Assembly: GCA_037440925.1 (NCBI GenBank)
Contig: JBBITF010000003.1
Span: forward strand, 53,428 to 117,427
DNA from: JAABUE01 sp037440925
GTDB taxonomy: Bacteria > Chloroflexota > Anaerolineae > Anaerolineales > Villigracilaceae
Length of the DNA stretch: 64,000 bases
Reading direction: 5' to 3'
The notes under the pieces are model-generated. The model ran no database searches. It saw only the letters and a program-made list of their open reading frames with translations, and was not told the origin of the DNA. The first letter of the stretch is position 1. Every line of letters begins with the position of its first letter. The position numbers and the translations under genes are program-made. Positions 30,478-38,624 of this stretch are shown here, one piece after another.

Positions 30478-32313
30478 ACGATACGCAAAAAATTTCTCCT
30501 TCCCTTTCTGGCAGGTCTCATACCGATAGCCCTGTATGCGCTGGCGCTGGCAATGCGCTTTCCGTACGGCCTCAGCCAGCACCTGGCGCGCTACTCGTTC
30601 TCATACTTCCTGGTCGTACTGGTCTTGTATTACCTTGCTTTTCGGGTACGCGGCAGGGTTGCCTGGCTGGCAGGCGCCAGCCTGACGGTCCTGATCTTCG
30701 GGATGGGCGTCTCCTTCCTGTGGAATTCCGGCTACTCGACGGACATGATCATCGGCGGGCTGCTGCCCTACCGCGACGCCTTCAGTTATTACAACGGCGC
30801 ATACTTCCTCTCGGACGGGCATTTGCTGGCCAAACATACCAACGGGGCCGCCTGGCGTCCGCTTTTCACCACTTTCCTGTCCAGCCTGTTGTGGCTCACC
30901 GGCCAGAACCTGATGTGGAGCATCGCGCTCATCGTGGGGCTGTTGGCGGCAGCCGCCTTTCTCTCCGCCTGGCTGCTGCGCAACCATCTGGGCGCAGCAG
31001 CAGCGGCGCTCTACCTTGCCTTCGTCTATTTTTATATCCAGGCCATGCTGGGATTGTTGTACACCGAGCCGCTCGGACTGGCGCTCGGCTGTCTGGGCTT
31101 CATCCTGATCTTCCATGCAACCCAGACGCAAAACCTGCGTGGATTCCTGTCCGGGTTGGCCGTGCTGATGGTGGCCGTCAGCGTGCGCGCGGGGACCTTT
31201 TTCGTCTTCCCGACGCTGGCGCTGTGGGCGGGTTGGGGTTTCCGAAAAGGGGAACGCTACTCGTTCCGCGCGGCCGGGTTGGCGCTGGCGGTTGTCGTGG
31301 TCGTCTTCCTGCTGGCTAACGCGCTGTACGCGCGGCTGGTGGTGGAACCGGGCAACCTGTCGTTCGGCAACTTCGCCTTCACAATCTACGGACAGGTGGT
31401 GGGCGGGGCCGGCTACAATTCTGCCTATCAGCAATTAGGTCTGCGCGAACCGGCGCTCATCTACCGCGCGGCCTGGCAATTCTTTCTGAACCATCCGCTC
31501 AGTTTCTTCATCGGCGCGGCCAAGGCCTACCGCGATTTCTTCTTCCCCCACCTGGGCATCTTCGGCTACTACTCTCCCAACGGGCGCAGCCTCTGGGATT
31601 ACGTCTTGTGGCTGGCGGGCTTAGCGCTGACGGCCTGGGGCCTGGTCAAGTCCGTGCGTAAGATCGCCTCGCCGCTCCATTCCCTATTCCTGGCGGCTTT
31701 CGCCGGCATCCTGCTATCCATCCCCTTCCTGCCGCCCATTGACGGGGGCGTGCGCATATATGCCAGCACGGTTCCATTCATCTTCATCTTCCCGGCGCTG
31801 GCGGTCGGTTATTCCGACCTGCGCCCGACCGAAGACGACACCTGGCTGCCACGTCTGGCAGGGACGCTTTCGATACTCGTGATCTTCCTTGCCTCTGTCG
31901 TACCGGTGCTGCTCAACCGCCTGGGACAGGAACCGGCCGTGACGCCTCCCGCCTGCCCGGACAAGCAGGTCCCTTACGCGGTGGAACTGCACCCCGCCTC
32001 TTTCATCGACCTTGTGCCTGCTGGCCGCTCCCCATGCGGACACGCCCCCCAGGTCTGCCTGGCCGACTTCCAGGCCAACTCCTGGATGGTGGACGCCTCG
32101 GACGCCCAGGTCTACGACGAATTGATGGCCTACAGCGCCTCGACTGATGAGACCATCCGTCTCTTCCCTGCGCACGAAATCACGAGTGGCAAATTTTACC
32201 TGTTCATGGGAAAAGCAAGGCAATTACCCCCCAGCCAGGCGTTCACCGGCTGCGCAACAGAAATCCTGATCGAGAAACGTCCCAGCATTTATCGCATTGA
32301 GACGGTGGAATAG
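30475..32313 (+). CDS. Large multi-pass membrane protein, possible GT-C type
   Basis: 612 residues with about twelve TM helices over residues 8-500 and a soluble C-terminal part with several Cys (PPACPDKQ, SPCGHAP, VCLAD). The first long loop has YRDAFSYYNGAYFLSDG (about 95-111); an Asp in such a loop is compatible with a GT-C enzyme, but there is no clear DD pair. No family was recognised with confidence. The ATG at 30475 is the end of the leader repeat; the frame is also open upstream to 30433. GC content is well above that of the flanks. Confidence 0.65.
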   Translation: MTIRKKFLLPFLAGLIPIALYALALAMRFPYGLSQHLARYSFSYFLVVLVLYYLAFRVRGRVAWLAGASLTVLIFGMGVSFLWNSGYSTDMIIGGLLPYRDAFSYYNGAYFLSDGHLLAKHTNGAAWRPLFTTFLSSLLWLTGQNLMWSIALIVGLLAAAAFLSAWLLRNHLGAAAAALYLAFVYFYIQAMLGLLYTEPLGLALGCLGFILIFHATQTQNLRGFLSGLAVLMVAVSVRAGTFFVFPTLALWAGWGFRKGERYSFRAAGLALAVVVVVFLLANALYARLVVEPGNLSFGNFAFTIYGQVVGGAGYNSAYQQLGLREPALIYRAAWQFFLNHPLSFFIGAAKAYRDFFFPHLGIFGYYSPNGRSLWDYVLWLAGLALTAWGLVKSVRKIASPLHSLFLAAFAGILLSIPFLPPIDGGVRIYASTVPFIFIFPALAVGYSDLRPTEDDTWLPRLAGTLSILVIFLASVVPVLLNRLGQEPAVTPPACPDKQVPYAVELHPASFIDLVPAGRSPCGHAPQVCLADFQANSWMVDASDAQVYDELMAYSASTDETIRLFPAHEITSGKFYLFMGKARQLPPSQAFTGCATEILIEKRPSIYRIETVE

Positions 32314-32315
32314 GA

Positions 32316-32353
32316 CAACGTTCCTAAGGTTTTGCAACCTTTGAAACGTCGTT
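32316..32353. repeat. Decayed CGTCCCGAA-type hairpin
   Basis: AACGTTCCTAAGGTT and AACCTTTGAAACGTCG form an imperfect version of the CGTCCCGAAGGTT hairpin family, directly after the membrane-protein stop. Confidence 0.4.
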
Positions 32354-32391
32354 AAAAACCTATGGGGGCAATCTTTGAACCACAAATTGAC

Positions 32392-32564
32392 ACGGATGAC
32401 CCCACCGCAAAAAGGTATTTGCACCGCAGAGCGCACAGAGAACGCTGAGATTTTTTACCGATTCCGCAAAGAAAAGGCGCTCTTGATGCGGGTTTTGCAA
32501 ACTTCCAACCCTGCGCGCTCCGCGCTCTCGGCGGTTAAGGGTTTTTTACAGTGCAGTCACGGAT
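32392..32564. mobile_element. MITE copy A with 6-bp target duplication
   Basis: The 161-bp element (32398-32558) starts GACCCCACCGCAAAAAGG and ends with the imperfect complement TTTTTTACAGTGCAGTC. The direct repeat ACGGAT lies on both sides (32392-32397 and 32559-32564). It is about 88 percent identical by eye to the inverted copy B at 35220-35379. It has an open frame of about 60 codons but no start or family signature, so I treat it as non-coding. The transposase must be elsewhere. Confidence 0.85.
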
Positions 32565-32598
32565 AAAAGGATTGGAGTCGATAAAAGCAGCCAGACTC

Positions 32599-32664
32599 TT
32601 GCCGGGAAAGCAACCCGGCAATTCGTTCTGTATGGAACGGACACTCGATCACCCATAGTATAAT
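32599..32664 (+). promoter_or_regulatory. Hairpin and -10 box upstream of the B12-binding gene
   Basis: The hairpin TTGCCGGG-AAAGCAA-CCCGGCAA (32599-32621) is followed by TATAAT at 32659-32664, 29 bp before the start codon at 32693. No convincing -35 box is seen. Confidence 0.45.
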
Positions 32665-32692
32665 CTGCATAGATACCTTTTGTGGAGGCTGT

Positions 32693-33091
32693 ATGAGTGA
32701 ACGAAAGATTCGTGTACTGGTAGCCAAACCCGGTTTGGACGGACACGACCGCGGCGCAAAAGTGGTCGCCCGCGCTTTGCGCGATGCTGGCATGGAAGTC
32801 ATCTATACCGGCCTGCGCCAGACGCCTGAGATGATCGCCGAAGCCGCTTTGCAGGAAGATGTGGATGTGGTGGGTCTGTCTATTTTATCGGGCGCGCACA
32901 TGGCGCTGGTGCCGCGTGTGCTGGAATTGCTCAGGGCTAATGGGCAGGGACAAGTCAAGGTATTCGTGGGTGGCATCATCCCAGACGAAGATTTGCCGCG
33001 CCTGAAAGAGATGGGGGTGAGCGGCGTCTATGGCCCCGGCGCTTCGACGGAAGACATCATCGAGCAAGTCAAAGCGTCTGTGGCGGCTTAG
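32693..33091 (+). CDS. B12-binding subunit of an acyl-CoA mutase
   Basis: 132-residue stand-alone cobalamin-binding domain as in the small subunit of methylmalonyl-CoA mutase. The cobalt-ligand motif is DGHDRG (DxHxxG, residues about 16-21), followed by SILSGAH and VGGIIPDED, which complete the SxL...GG set. It needs a separate catalytic subunit, which is not in this window. GGAGG before the ATG gives a strong start. MeaB follows 4 bp later, fitting a mutase chaperone pair. Confidence 0.92.
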   Translation: MSERKIRVLVAKPGLDGHDRGAKVVARALRDAGMEVIYTGLRQTPEMIAEAALQEDVDVVGLSILSGAHMALVPRVLELLRANGQGQVKVFVGGIIPDEDLPRLKEMGVSGVYGPGASTEDIIEQVKASVAA

Positions 33092-33095
33092 TTTG

Positions 33096-34088
33096 ATGTC
33101 GTTGGTCGAATCTGCTCTCTCTGGGGACCGCCTGGCGTTATCGCGCCTGTTGACGCAGGTAGAGAATGACACCCCCGAAAGCCGCCAGGCATTGGCAGCG
33201 CTCTTTCCGCGCACCGGGCGAGCGCATCTCATTGGCGTGACCGGCGCGCCGGGGACGGGCAAATCGTCGCTGGTCAACCGGTTGGCGTTGTATTATCGTA
33301 CTCAAGGCAAGCGCGTGGCGGTGGTAGCGGTGGATCCTTCCAGTCCGTTCACCGGCGGGGCCGTGTTGGGCGACCGCGTGCGTATGCGCGACCTGGCGGG
33401 CGACTCCGGCGTGTTCATCCGTTCCATGGCCTCGCGCGGTTCGCTGGGTGGGTTGGCGCAGGCAACGGCCGGGTTGGTGCAAGTGTTCGACGCGGTCGGG
33501 TTCGAGATTGTCATGATCGAAACCGTAGGCGCCGGGCAAAGCGAGGTGGATATTGCGCGCCTGGCGCATACCACGCTAGTGGTCGAAGCGCCAGGGATGG
33601 GAGATGACATCCAGGCTATCAAGGCCGGCATCCTGGAGATTGCCGATATCCTGGCTGTCAACAAGGCTGACCGCCCAGGTGTGGAAAACACGCTCAAGGC
33701 CCTCAAGAGTGCGCTCGAATTGGCGCATCCGGTACGGCATGTTTTCTTGCATCATGGAAAATTGGAGACGGTCGAGGCGCCTGATACGCCGGCTTACAAT
33801 TCTTGGATCCCGCCCATCCAGAAGACGGTCGCCACTACAGGCGAGGGCATCCCCGAACTGGCGGCGGAAATCGCCCGCCATGTGGAACACCTCCGTCAGA
33901 GCGGGGATTGGGCCGCCCGCGAGCGCAGCAGGTTGAGGTCCGAGTTGGAGACGCTGCTGCGGGAGGCGCTTTTTACCCGTTTCCGCGAGCAGGTGACTGA
34001 GTCCCGTTACCAGGATGTGCTGGAGCAGGTCTTCCAGCGCAGCCTGGCGCCGGTGGAAGCAGTCCGAATTCTTTTGGATAGCTGTTGA
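33096..34088 (+). CDS. meaB: MeaB-type G-protein chaperone of B12-dependent mutases
   Basis: 330-residue GTPase that gates cobalamin loading and protects mutase. Walker A is GAPGTGKSS (about residue 48), followed by VAVDPSSPFTGGAVLGDR with the switch residues, FIRSMASRG, ETVGAGQSE (G3-like), and NKADRPG (G4). The C-terminal helical dimerisation part is intact. The ATG at 33096 is 4 bp after the mutase-subunit stop; an in-frame start at 33030 would overlap that gene. Confidence 0.93.
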   Translation: MSLVESALSGDRLALSRLLTQVENDTPESRQALAALFPRTGRAHLIGVTGAPGTGKSSLVNRLALYYRTQGKRVAVVAVDPSSPFTGGAVLGDRVRMRDLAGDSGVFIRSMASRGSLGGLAQATAGLVQVFDAVGFEIVMIETVGAGQSEVDIARLAHTTLVVEAPGMGDDIQAIKAGILEIADILAVNKADRPGVENTLKALKSALELAHPVRHVFLHHGKLETVEAPDTPAYNSWIPPIQKTVATTGEGIPELAAEIARHVEHLRQSGDWAARERSRLRSELETLLREALFTRFREQVTESRYQDVLEQVFQRSLAPVEAVRILLDSC

Positions 34089-34112
34089 CATGAAGTATAT
34101 TTGTAGTACAAT
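34085..34112 (+). promoter_or_regulatory. Consensus promoter at the meaB stop
   Basis: TTGACA (34085-34090), a 16-bp spacer, TACAAT (34107-34112). The predicted start is near 34119. It overlaps the meaB stop codon and drives the candidate RNA and/or the DUF3800 gene. Confidence 0.65.
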
Positions 34113-34118
34113 GGCATT

Positions 34119-34187
34119 GCGTCTGGGATGAGTCGCCAAGCGTCTCGTGATGGGGCTTTTAGCCTCAACCCCAGTCGCTTTTCTTTA
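34119..34187 (+). ncRNA. Candidate small RNA or leader upstream of DUF3800
   Basis: About 70 nt between the strong promoter and a hairpin: AGCG (34139-34142) pairs with CGCT (34176-34179), TGGGG (34151-34155) with CCCCA (34169-34173), then the U-rich TTTTCTTT. That is a complete short transcription unit. No open frame with a start fits. It may be a free small RNA or an attenuating leader for the DUF3800 gene 30 bp later. No known RNA family was recognised. Confidence 0.4.
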
Positions 34188-34216
34188 AGGTTATCGCTAA
34201 TGAAAAAGAGGTATTG

Positions 34217-35122
34217 ATGTATTTGTGCTACCTCGACGAATCTGGTACGTCGGACATCCCTGGGAATACTTCTCACTTTGTTCTTGCTGGTTTAGCGATA
34301 CCAATATGGCATTGGAAGGACTGTGACAGAGAAATCGAAACTGTCAAGCAAAAATATGCTCTGGGGAATTTAGAGATACACATTGCATGGCTTTTGCGCC
34401 CTTATCTTGAACAAACCCGCATTGCCAATTTCGATTCATTGGATTACAGGCAGCGAAGATCCGAAGTCGAGAAATTGCGCAGAGCCGAGTTGTTAAGGCT
34501 TCAAAGGGCAGGGAATCCCAAACTCTACAAGCAAACAAGAGTAAATTATCGAAAAACGCAAGATTACATTCACCTAACCTATGACGAGAGAATGTCTCTT
34601 GCAGCGGAAATCGCTCAACGCATATCGAAATGGGGATTTGCCAGGCTTTTTGCCGAATGTGTAGATAAGGTTTATTTTGACCCCGCTAAAACTGTACGAG
34701 ATGTTGATGAACAAAGTTTTGAGCAAATTGTCTCACGCTTCGAACAATATCTTCACCTTATGGAAAAAGGTGGTTCTGGGTCATGCTACGGGGTGTTAAT
34801 TCACGACAACAACGAAACTGTCGCCAAAAAGCATACCGAAATGATGAAGATATTCCACCAGAGAGGAACACTCTGGACTCAAGTCAAACATATCATTGAA
34901 ACACCATTGTTTGTAGATAGCCAACTTACCAGCATGGTTCAAATTGCTGATGTATGCGCTTATTCATTACGCCGGTATCTTGAAAATAATGATGAAACCC
35001 TTTTTGACTTGGTTTTCGAGAGAGCAGACCGCAAAGATGGCATTGTTGTTGGCGTAAGACATTTTACAAACCCCAAATGCACTTGCAAGATTTGCACTTC
35101 TCACAGGAAAGCTGCGCTATGA
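34217..35122 (+). CDS. DUF3800 family protein
   Basis: 301 residues. The DUF3800 hallmarks are an N-terminal YLDESGTSD (residues about 4-12), an acidic strand ending like RNase H, and a late VDSQLTSMVQIADVCAYSLRR (in part, about 233-250), the usual DS..S..QLAD helix. The C-terminus has a Cys cluster CTCKIC that could bind metal. The family is poorly studied; conserved acids suggest a nuclease, and members often occur on mobile or defence islands. Base composition is clearly more AT-rich than that of meaB, consistent with transfer. I chose the ATG at 34217, with AAAGAGG upstream, rather than the TTG at 34214. Confidence 0.8.
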   Translation: MYLCYLDESGTSDIPGNTSHFVLAGLAIPIWHWKDCDREIETVKQKYALGNLEIHIAWLLRPYLEQTRIANFDSLDYRQRRSEVEKLRRAELLRLQRAGNPKLYKQTRVNYRKTQDYIHLTYDERMSLAAEIAQRISKWGFARLFAECVDKVYFDPAKTVRDVDEQSFEQIVSRFEQYLHLMEKGGSGSCYGVLIHDNNETVAKKHTEMMKIFHQRGTLWTQVKHIIETPLFVDSQLTSMVQIADVCAYSLRRYLENNDETLFDLVFERADRKDGIVVGVRHFTNPKCTCKICTSHRKAAL

Positions 35123-35213
35123 TAGAATGTTGCCTGAAATTGACCGCATCTGACCGGCTATGGCGTGGACATGCTGGCGCAATGTGTATAAATTTCTCGG
35201 TTTTTAGCAATCG

Positions 35214-35385
35214 AATCTTGACTGCACTGCAAAAACCATTAACCGCTGAGAGCGCGAAACGCGCAGAGTTGAAAATTTGCAAAACCCGCATCAAGAGCGC
35301 CTTTTCTTTGCGGAATCGGTAAAAAATCTCAGCGTTCTCTGCGCGCTCTGCGGTGCAAATACCTTTTTGCAGTGGAGTCAATCTT
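35214..35385. mobile_element. MITE copy B, inverted, with 6-bp target duplication
   Basis: The 160-bp element (35220-35379) is the inverted counterpart of copy A, flanked by the direct repeat AATCTT (35214-35219 and 35380-35385). Different duplications at the two copies mean they inserted independently. The rest of 35123-35433 shows no gene. Confidence 0.85.
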
Positions 35386-35433
35386 GCATAGCACGACGGC
35401 AGATGAACCTGGCCGGTGAAATGGATGGTTGAA

Positions 35434-35988
35434 ATGAGCATGATTTATGGAAAGCGCGTGCGTTTGCGCGCATTGGAAAAAGGGGATGTGGCAAAGTTCT
35501 ATGATTGGGTCAATGACCCCGAAGTGACCGCCGGGCTGACGCTTTACCTGCCCATGTCTACGCTGGACGAGGAAAAATGGTTCGACAGCGTGCAACAGCG
35601 CCCGCAAGAGCAAAGGCCCTTTTCTATCGAGATACGGGAGGAAGAAGGTTGGAAACTGGTAGGCAACTGTTCGTTTTTTGACCTCGACCGGGTGGCCCTG
35701 GCCGGAGAGGTTGGCATCATGATTGGCGATAAATCGGCTTGGGGGCAAGGCTATGGCACCGAGACGATGGAGTTGCTTTTGCGTCATGGCTTCGAGACCT
35801 TGAACCTGAATCGGGTTTGTCTGCGCGTCTATGCCGACAATGTCCGCGCGATTCGCACCTATGAAAAGGCTGGCTTTGTGTTGGAGGGACGCATGCGGCA
35901 GGCTGTTTACAAACGAGGCAAATATCAGGATGTTTTGATGATGAGCGTCCTGCGGCAGGAGTGGTATGCAAGACAGGAGGAACGATGA
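35434..35988 (+). CDS. GNAT-family N-acetyltransferase (RimJ/RimL type)
   Basis: About 184 residues. Acetyl-CoA-dependent transferase; the pyrophosphate-binding loop is WGQGYGTETM (Q/RxxGxG/A, about 107-116), and NVRAIRTYEKAGFVLEGRMR is the usual C-terminal part. The substrate is unknown. Start choice is uncertain: GTG 35416, ATG 35425, ATG 35434 and ATG 35440 are in frame, and I took 35434 because it gives the standard IYGKRVRLRALEKGD beginning. The stop overlaps the prs start by 4 nt. Confidence 0.85.
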   Translation: MSMIYGKRVRLRALEKGDVAKFYDWVNDPEVTAGLTLYLPMSTLDEEKWFDSVQQRPQEQRPFSIEIREEEGWKLVGNCSFFDLDRVALAGEVGIMIGDKSAWGQGYGTETMELLLRHGFETLNLNRVCLRVYADNVRAIRTYEKAGFVLEGRMRQAVYKRGKYQDVLMMSVLRQEWYARQEER

Positions 35989-36977
35989 CTCAACATCTAC
36001 ATCATGAAATGAAAGTATACGGAGATATCAAACTTTATGCCGGTAGCGGTTCTCCCGAACTGGCGCAAAAAATTTCGGAGTACCTGGAAAAACCGCTATG
36101 TGGCTGTGACATCATCCAGTTCCCCAATGAAAACCTGTTCGTCAAACTGCACAGCAGCGTGCGCGGTCAGGATGTGTACGTCATTCAGCAGACGGCGACG
36201 AATGTGCATCGCAACTTGATGGAATTGCTCATTATGATTCAGACACTACGCCTGGACTCGGCGGCGCGCATTACAGCAGTAGTGCCTTACCTGGCCTATG
36301 GGCGCTCAGACAAGAAAGACCAGCCGCGCGTTCCGATTACCTCGCGCCTGGTGGCCGATATGATCGAAGTGGCCGGCGCAGATCGTTACATGACTCTTGA
36401 CCCTCATGCCGGGCAGATCCAGGGCTTTTTCTCCATCCCTGGCGATGTGCTGACCGCCTCTCACATGGTAACGGATTATATCAACCAAAACTTGCGCGGC
36501 AAAATGCAAAACCCTGTGGTGGTAGCCGTAGACCTGGGCTTTGCCAAGAAAGCGCGCAACATGGCTGCCGACCTGGATATGCCGATTGCTTTCATCGAGA
36601 AACGCCGTTCGGCCAATGATGCCAATGCCGAAGCCTTGACCATCATCGGCGAGGTCAACCGGCGGGATGTGATTATCGTAGACGATGAAGTGGACACCGG
36701 CGGTTCGATTTCGCAAGCCGTACATTTGGTGAAGGAATACGGCGCTCAAGATGTTTACCTCGTCTTCATGCACGCTGTCCTGTCGCGCAATGCATCACAG
36801 CGTCTGAGCCATTTGCCCATCAAAGGGATCATCACCACCGATTCTGTCCCCATCCCGCCGGAGAAGATGCTGTACCTGGAAGACAAAATCACGATTATTT
36901 CTGTAGCCCAATTGCTGGGAGAGGTCATTCTACGCGCGCATGAAGGCCGCAGTGTAGGAGAAATGTTCAACGAATGA
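35985..36977 (+). CDS. prs: Ribose-phosphate pyrophosphokinase
   Basis: 330 residues, makes PRPP from ribose 5-phosphate and ATP. Markers are YAGSGSPELAQKI (about 12-24), FPNENLFVKL, the flexible-loop region YGRSDKKDQPR near residue 108, DPHAGQIQGFF near 140 (usually D-L-HAGQIQGFF), and the PRPP loop VDDEVDTGGS near 230 (usually DIxDTAGT). It is somewhat divergent but all catalytic regions are present. AGGAGG precedes the ATG at 35985. The start overlaps the GNAT stop and its own stop overlaps the hydrolase start, so the three genes form one unit. Confidence 0.9.
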   Translation: MTQHLHHEMKVYGDIKLYAGSGSPELAQKISEYLEKPLCGCDIIQFPNENLFVKLHSSVRGQDVYVIQQTATNVHRNLMELLIMIQTLRLDSAARITAVVPYLAYGRSDKKDQPRVPITSRLVADMIEVAGADRYMTLDPHAGQIQGFFSIPGDVLTASHMVTDYINQNLRGKMQNPVVVAVDLGFAKKARNMAADLDMPIAFIEKRRSANDANAEALTIIGEVNRRDVIIVDDEVDTGGSISQAVHLVKEYGAQDVYLVFMHAVLSRNASQRLSHLPIKGIITTDSVPIPPEKMLYLEDKITIISVAQLLGEVILRAHEGRSVGEMFNE

Positions 36978-37879
36978 GCCGCTCTTCTTCTCATAGCAAA
37001 GGCTCTTTGCCGGCGGCAGATTCGCGCTTCGAACATACTGACATTGTGGTTAACGGCATTCGCCTGCATGTCGTCACCGCCGGCCCGCCACAGGGACGGC
37101 CTGTCTTGCTCTTGCATGGCTTCCCTGAATTTTGGTTTGGTTGGCGCCGGCAGATTCCGGCGCTGGCGCGCGCCGGGTATCGCGTCATTGTCCCCGACCA
37201 ACGCGGATACAACCTGAGCGACAAACCCAAAGGAGTCAAAGCCTATGCGCTAGACAAACTGGTTGCAGATGCACTGGGCCTGCTCGATACGCTCGGTTAT
37301 GACAAAGTGAACCTGGTCGGCCACGACTGGGGCGCAGCGGTGGCCTGGGCCTTTTCCATCTGGCATCCTGACCGCCTGCACAAACTGGCAATCCTGAACG
37401 TACCGCACCCAGCCGTAATGCTCAATTTCCTGCGGCGCGGCGACCCCGAACAGTGGCGACGCTCGTGGTATATCTTTGCCTTTCAACTTCCCTGGTTGCC
37501 AGAGGCCTTGCTGCGCGCGCAAAACTGGCGCAATCTGGAGCGCGCCTTGCGCGGCAGCGGCAAGATTCATACCTTTTCGAGAGAAGACGTTGCCGCCTAC
37601 AAACAAGCCTGGTCGCAGCCGGGCGCTGTGACTGCCATGCTCAACTGGTATCGCGCCATGCTGCGTCACCGCCCCAAACTGCCCGCCGACATGCGCGTTC
37701 ATGTCCCTACGCTCATCCTATGGGGAATGCAAGACGTCGCCCTCAGTCACCGCATGGCACGCCTCAGTCTGGATTATTGCAGCAGCGGGAAACTGGTCTT
37801 TTTCGAAGACGCGACTCATTGGGTGCAGCACGATGAAGCCGAAGAAGTCAACCAGTTGCTGATCGAGTTCCTGAAATAA
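36974..37879 (+). CDS. Alpha/beta hydrolase, epoxide-hydrolase-like
   Basis: 301 residues. The oxyanion motif is HGFPEFWFGWRRQ (about 49-61), the nucleophile elbow is VGHDWGAAVAW with Asp as nucleophile (about 116), and a late Asp (DVAL) and His (THWVQHDE) complete the triad. The Asp nucleophile points to epoxide hydrolase or haloalkane dehalogenase chemistry rather than an esterase. The substrate is unknown. The start overlaps the prs stop (ATGA). Confidence 0.87.
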   Translation: MSRSSSHSKGSLPAADSRFEHTDIVVNGIRLHVVTAGPPQGRPVLLLHGFPEFWFGWRRQIPALARAGYRVIVPDQRGYNLSDKPKGVKAYALDKLVADALGLLDTLGYDKVNLVGHDWGAAVAWAFSIWHPDRLHKLAILNVPHPAVMLNFLRRGDPEQWRRSWYIFAFQLPWLPEALLRAQNWRNLERALRGSGKIHTFSREDVAAYKQAWSQPGAVTAMLNWYRAMLRHRPKLPADMRVHVPTLILWGMQDVALSHRMARLSLDYCSSGKLVFFEDATHWVQHDEAEEVNQLLIEFLK

Positions 37880-37913
37880 GTAAGAATAGGATTGCTTACC
37901 CATTCCAATCAAA

Positions 37914-38591
37914 GTGACACGACCCTACGTCATCATCAACGTTGCCGTGAGCGCGGACGGCAAAATGGACACCTTCGAACGGCGCGGCGCGGCCATCTCC
38001 TCTCCCCGCGACAAGGAACGGGTGGACCGCTTACGCGCCGAGTCGGACGCCGTCATGGTGGGCGGCAACACCCTGCGCGACGAAGACCCCAAACTGACGG
38101 TCAAATCGGCGCATCTGCGCGCGGAACGGCAACAGCGTGGACTGCCGCCCAACCCCGCCAAAGTGGGCCTCGCCTCGAACCTGGACCTTGAGCCTGCTTC
38201 CGCTTTCCTGACGGCCGGCCCGGCGAAAGTCTTTCTCTTCACCACCCCGCGCACTGCCCAGGCCCAGGTGGACATGCTGCGCTCACGCGGCGCCGAGGTG
38301 TTTGTGCATGACGCGCCGCGCGTGGACCTGGTGGCCGCCCTGCAAACTTTGCAGGCGCACGGAATCCGGCGCTTGATGGTAGAAGGCGGCGGGACACTGA
38401 TCTCCGAACTGCTCCGCCTGGGATTGGCAGACGAATTGACGGTCTACGTTGCGCCGATGATCTTCGGGGGCGAATCTGCCCCTGGAATGGTAGCAGGCCC
38501 GGGCCTGGCGCGAAGCGAGGCCATCCCGTTGAAGTTGGTGAAGGTCGAGGCGTGGGAAGATGGCGGGGTCTTGTTACACTACAAGTTGTAG
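37914..38591 (+). CDS. RibD C-terminal-type pyrimidine reductase
   Basis: 225 residues. Stand-alone reductase domain of the riboflavin pathway, as in archaeal RIB7-type enzymes. Motifs: INVAVSADGKMDT (about 8-20), DAVMVGGNTLRDEDPKLTVK near 45, RRLMVEGGGTLISELL near 160, then LYVAP-like VYVAPMIFGG. NADPH reduction of the ribosylamino-pyrimidine is likely. The start is the GTG at 37914. The next gene is GTP cyclohydrolase II, which makes the precursor, so both act in riboflavin synthesis. Confidence 0.85.
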   Translation: MTRPYVIINVAVSADGKMDTFERRGAAISSPRDKERVDRLRAESDAVMVGGNTLRDEDPKLTVKSAHLRAERQQRGLPPNPAKVGLASNLDLEPASAFLTAGPAKVFLFTTPRTAQAQVDMLRSRGAEVFVHDAPRVDLVAALQTLQAHGIRRLMVEGGGTLISELLRLGLADELTVYVAPMIFGGESAPGMVAGPGLARSEAIPLKLVKVEAWEDGGVLLHYKL

Positions 38592-38611
38592 GACAATTTG
38601 CCAAATTGTCC
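38591..38611. promoter_or_regulatory. Hairpin between the two riboflavin genes
   Basis: GGACAATTT-GCC-AAATTGTCC is a perfect 9-bp stem with a 3-nt loop. It begins at the reductase stop and lies 13 bp before the ribA start, close to its AGGAG. It could affect ribA translation or be an interspersed hairpin. Confidence 0.45.
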
Positions 38612-38624
38612 AACAGGAGTCGAA

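Noticed and set aside
32375..32566. Small protein (63 codons) at MITE copy A, with a similar one at copy B
   Set aside because: The peptide likeness comes from DNA repeat identity; start sites differ and no ribosome site or family is visible.
32398..35379. Composite transposon with the MITEs as insertion sequences
   Set aside because: The copies are only about 160 bp with no transposase, and their target duplications differ, so they inserted separately.
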